Assembly (NCBI GenBank): GCA_937908275.1
Contig: CALERA010000103.1
Location: forward strand, 1-6,916
Direction of reading: 5' to 3'
Source: an uncultured Desulfarculaceae bacterium
Lineage (GTDB): Bacteria > Desulfobacterota > Desulfarculia > Desulfarculales > Desulfarculaceae
DNA length: 6,916 nucleotides
Shown: positions 5,279-6,916 of the stretch, piece by piece
Numbering within the stretch: the stretch's first letter is position 1
How the letters are laid out: each line of letters starts with the position of its first letter
Translations under genes and position numbers: made by a program
Notes under the pieces: generated by a model
Seen by the model: the letters and a program-made list of their open reading frames with translations, nothing else
Database searches by the model: none
Told to the model about the DNA's origin: nothing

Positions 5279-5311
5279 CCCAATCTCCCTCTCCCATCCC
5301 CTCCCCTTCCC
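5279..5311 (-). other. G-quadruplex-type motif in the phosphoesterase 3' end
   Basis: On the minus (sense) strand, six G tracts of three or four bases (5309-5311, 5303-5306, 5298-5301, 5293-5295, 5287-5289 and 5279-5281) are separated by loops of one to five bases. The first tract overlaps the stop codon's G. The tract leads directly to the 23-bp hairpin, so the transcript would end in a G-rich segment followed by a strong stem. Confidence 0.55.
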
Positions 5312-6549
5312 TAGAACTTCACCTCCACCAGGTGGGATTCGAGGTTGAGGCCTTGGGGGGTGGGGGTGAGGTTGAGCATGAGGTAGCCGGGGGCGAAGGC
5401 CACCTCGCCGAAGTCGCGGTCGCCGATCCAGTAGCGGCCGCAGACGGCGGGCAGGCCCAGGATATGCCAGGGACCTTGGCGCAGGTGGAGGATGGCCTCG
5501 TGGGGGGCGTGCTCGTGGCCATGGATCCAGAGCAGGAGCCTGCGGTCCTTGAGGAGCGGGACGATGCGCACCAGGGACTGGTCCACGTCGCGCAGGCCCA
5601 GGCCGGTGCGGGACTCGGCCTTGACCAGTTGGTGTTCGGGCAGGGGGTTGGTCCCCACCAGGGTGGAGGCCGGGGGGTAGTGGGCGGCCAGGACCAGGGG
5701 GGTCTGGCGGGGGATCTGGGCCAGGGCGGCCTCCAGCCAGGCCAGGGCCTCGGGCGGGGTCTGGCCCAGGGAGCGGGGCTTGCCCTTGTGGTCCAGGCCG
5801 CGGCCCAGGTTGTCCCAGAACAGCCAGGCCGCGCCGCCCAGGAAGAGCACCTGGCGGGCCGGTCCCAGGTGTTGCCGCCAGATGCTCAGGTCCACGGCCG
5901 GGGGCGAGGCTTCGTCCTGATAACGCACGTCGTGGTTGCCGGGCAAGGCCCGGGCCGGGGCGGGCAGCAGGGCCAGGGCCTGGGCCGCCAGGGCCATCTG
6001 GGCCTGGGTGTGCTCGGGACCGCCCTTGTCGCCGTCCATGCAAAGATCGCCGGTGACCAGGCTCAGGTCGGGCTTTTGCTCGGACAGAGCGGCGGCCAGG
6101 CGACGCCAGGTCTTGAGGGGCAGGTCCCAGCCGCCGGGCGGGGCGGGATACTTGAGGGTGGGGGCCTGGGCGTCCATCAGGTGGGGATCGGAGAGCAGGG
6201 CCACCTGGTAGCGGGGCTTGACCGGGGCGGGGGCGAGCTTCAGCTCCAGGCCGGCGGCCTCCCGCGCCGGCCACCACCAGCGCTGGGGCGGGGCGTAGCC
6301 CGGGGGAGCGCAGAAGCTCACCACCCGGTCGGGCTCGGTCTCCAGGCGGAAGCGGCCATCCGGGGCGCTGGCCACCACCTGGTGGCCGTCGCTGATCAAG
6401 GCCCCGGCCAGGGGCTGGCCGTCGGGTCCCAGGACCAGGCCCGAGGCCCCGAGGCCCAGGGCCGGGAGCGGGGCCAGGAGGAGCAGACCGGCCAGGCCGG
6501 CCCAGAGGGCGGCCCGCAGGCGGGCGGAAAACGGCTGGGCAAGTTTCAA
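5311..6549 (-). CDS. Exported calcineurin-like metallophosphoesterase
   Basis: 412-residue two-metal phosphoesterase, predicted to be exported. Residues 1-32 look like a Sec signal peptide (Arg10 and Arg12, then a Leu/Ala-rich core) without a lipobox. Residues about 36-80 form a small carboxypeptidase-regulatory-like beta domain (GPDGQPLAGA and APDGRFRLET), seen at the N-terminus of some calcineurin-like proteins. The catalytic domain has all metal-binding motifs in order: SDPHL (Asp121, His123), TGDL (Asp168), GNHD (Asn205, His206), AAHYP (His290) and HGHEH (343-347). The substrate is unknown; phosphate mono- or diesters are expected. The start is TTG at 6549, which overlaps the stop of the adenine deaminase gene (TTGA). 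No in-frame ATG gives a complete signal peptide. It is cotranscribed with the deaminase, and a perfect hairpin follows. Confidence 0.92.
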   Translation of the reverse strand: MKLAQPFSARLRAALWAGLAGLLLLAPLPALGLGASGLVLGPDGQPLAGALISDGHQVVASAPDGRFRLETEPDRVVSFCAPPGYAPPQRWWWPAREAAGLELKLAPAPVKPRYQVALLSDPHLMDAQAPTLKYPAPPGGWDLPLKTWRRLAAALSEQKPDLSLVTGDLCMDGDKGGPEHTQAQMALAAQALALLPAPARALPGNHDVRYQDEASPPAVDLSIWRQHLGPARQVLFLGGAAWLFWDNLGRGLDHKGKPRSLGQTPPEALAWLEAALAQIPRQTPLVLAAHYPPASTLVGTNPLPEHQLVKAESRTGLGLRDVDQSLVRIVPLLKDRRLLLWIHGHEHAPHEAILHLRQGPWHILGLPAVCGRYWIGDRDFGEVAFAPGYLMLNLTPTPQGLNLESHLVEVKF

Positions 6550-6914
6550 AGCACCACCTCCACGAATTGTCGCCGGCGGATGTCCACCAGGCCCTTGTTG
6601 GTCAGGCGCAGGAAGGGCAGGCCGGTGAAGCAGAAGGTCTGGGCGGCCAGGAAGGGGCGCTCCAGGGGGCAGCCCAGCTCGCGCAGGGCGGCCTCGCAGG
6701 CGGCGGCCCGGGCGCTGATCTCGGCCAGGGGGGCGGGGCTGGTGACCCCGGCGATGGGCAGCGGCAGGTCGGCCACCACCCGCTCGCCCACCACCACCGC
6801 CAATCCGCCGCCCATCCCGCGCACGTGGTTCAGGGCGCGGGCCAACTCGGCGTCGCTGGAGCCGATGCCGAAGAGGTTGCAGGTGTCCCAGATCAGGGTG
6901 GTGGCCAGGGCGCC
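6546..6914 (-). CDS. ade: Adenine deaminase, C-terminal part (5' end beyond window)
   Basis: The last 122 residues of an adenine deaminase of the amidohydrolase superfamily, which converts adenine to hypoxanthine and ammonia in purine salvage. The full enzyme is usually about 550-600 residues, so only the C-terminal domain is seen and the metal-binding residues lie outside the window. Recognisable family features are the segment IGSSDAELARALNHV followed by RGMGGGLAVV, then ADLPLPIAGVTS, and the closing PFLRLTNKGLVDI near the end. The frame is open to the right edge of the window; the internal ATG at 6845 is not the start. Its TGA stop overlaps the TTG start of the phosphoesterase. Confidence 0.88.
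   Translation of the reverse strand, partial: GALATTLIWDTCNLFGIGSSDAELARALNHVRGMGGGLAVVVGERVVADLPLPIAGVTSPAPLAEISARAAACEAALRELGCPLERPFLAAQTFCFTGLPFLRLTNKGLVDIRRRQFVEVVL
6557..6561 (-). promoter_or_regulatory. Ribosome-binding site setting the TTG start
   Basis: GGAGG on the minus strand lies seven bases before the TTG at 6549, inside the last codons of the adenine deaminase gene. This spacing, together with the position of the signal peptide immediately after the TTG, supports the unusual start and indicates translational coupling to the upstream gene. Confidence 0.65.
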
Positions 6915-6916
6915 TT

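Larger units (their letters stand above)
4942..5310. other. Non-coding stretch between the phosphoesterase and the glycosyltransferase
   Basis: These 369 bases hold no gene I can support. From left to right they contain the short leader and candidate promoter of the glycosyltransferase operon, repeat copy C (5034-5064), an A-rich patch (about 5066-5094) with no evident function, a G-rich tract (5177-5200), a small 6-bp stem (5207-5221), a perfect 23-bp hairpin (5226-5274) and a C-rich tract that is G-rich in the phosphoesterase transcript. Confidence 0.7.

Noticed and set aside
5120..6277. Second minus-strand frame of 385 codons overlapping the phosphoesterase
   Set aside because: It is a Pro/Gly/Arg-rich shadow of the phosphoesterase gene and runs through the perfect hairpin and G-rich tracts. 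The phosphoesterase frame carries all catalytic motifs.
1..6916. Very high frequency of CCAGG/CCTGG across the window
   Set aside because: The bias is explained by frequent Ala-Leu-Ala and Leu-Glu/Leu-Ala codon pairs with CTG and GCC in minus-strand genes; it is much weaker in non-coding stretches and needs no methylation or recombination signal to explain it.

Overview
The window is a very GC-rich bacterial segment in which every convincing gene lies on the minus strand. A WaaE-like lipopolysaccharide-core glycosyltransferase and a prolipoprotein diacylglyceryl transferase (Lgt) point to a Gram-negative. The gene style and a scattered intergenic repeat beginning GGAGATTGCTTCG suggest a deltaproteobacterium-type (Desulfobacterota) genome. 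That placement is recognition from memory and is not proven by the sequence.

Reading in the direction of transcription (right to left), there are four blocks. (1) 6914-5311: the C-terminal end of an adenine deaminase, overlapping by TTGA with an exported calcineurin-like phosphoesterase that starts at TTG. (2) 5310-4942: a 369-base non-coding stretch with a G-rich 3' tail, a perfect 23-bp hairpin, a second G-rich tract on the other strand, one copy of the dispersed repeat, and a candidate promoter. (3) 4941-2655: a three-gene envelope operon of glycosyltransferase, exported protein of unknown function, and lgt. (4) 2654-1: a non-coding stretch of about 590 bases carrying inverted copies of the repeat, then a TetR-family regulator gene with its own promoter, terminator and operator, then a cytoplasmic GH13 alpha-amylase-family gene that runs off the left edge.

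The most informative signal is regulatory. Almost the same 17-base palindromic site, GTACCGNNCGGTATAGT, occurs twice: inside the spacer of the tetR promoter and just upstream of the amylase gene's ribosome-binding site. This suggests that the TetR protein represses itself and the amylase gene in answer to an unknown, possibly sugar-related, ligand. The amylase has the full catalytic triad but an altered conserved region I. The envelope operon groups LPS core assembly, lipoprotein modification and an uncharacterised exported protein. I found no CRISPR array, tRNA, rRNA, transposase or phage gene, and nothing that forms an obvious new defence or mobile system.
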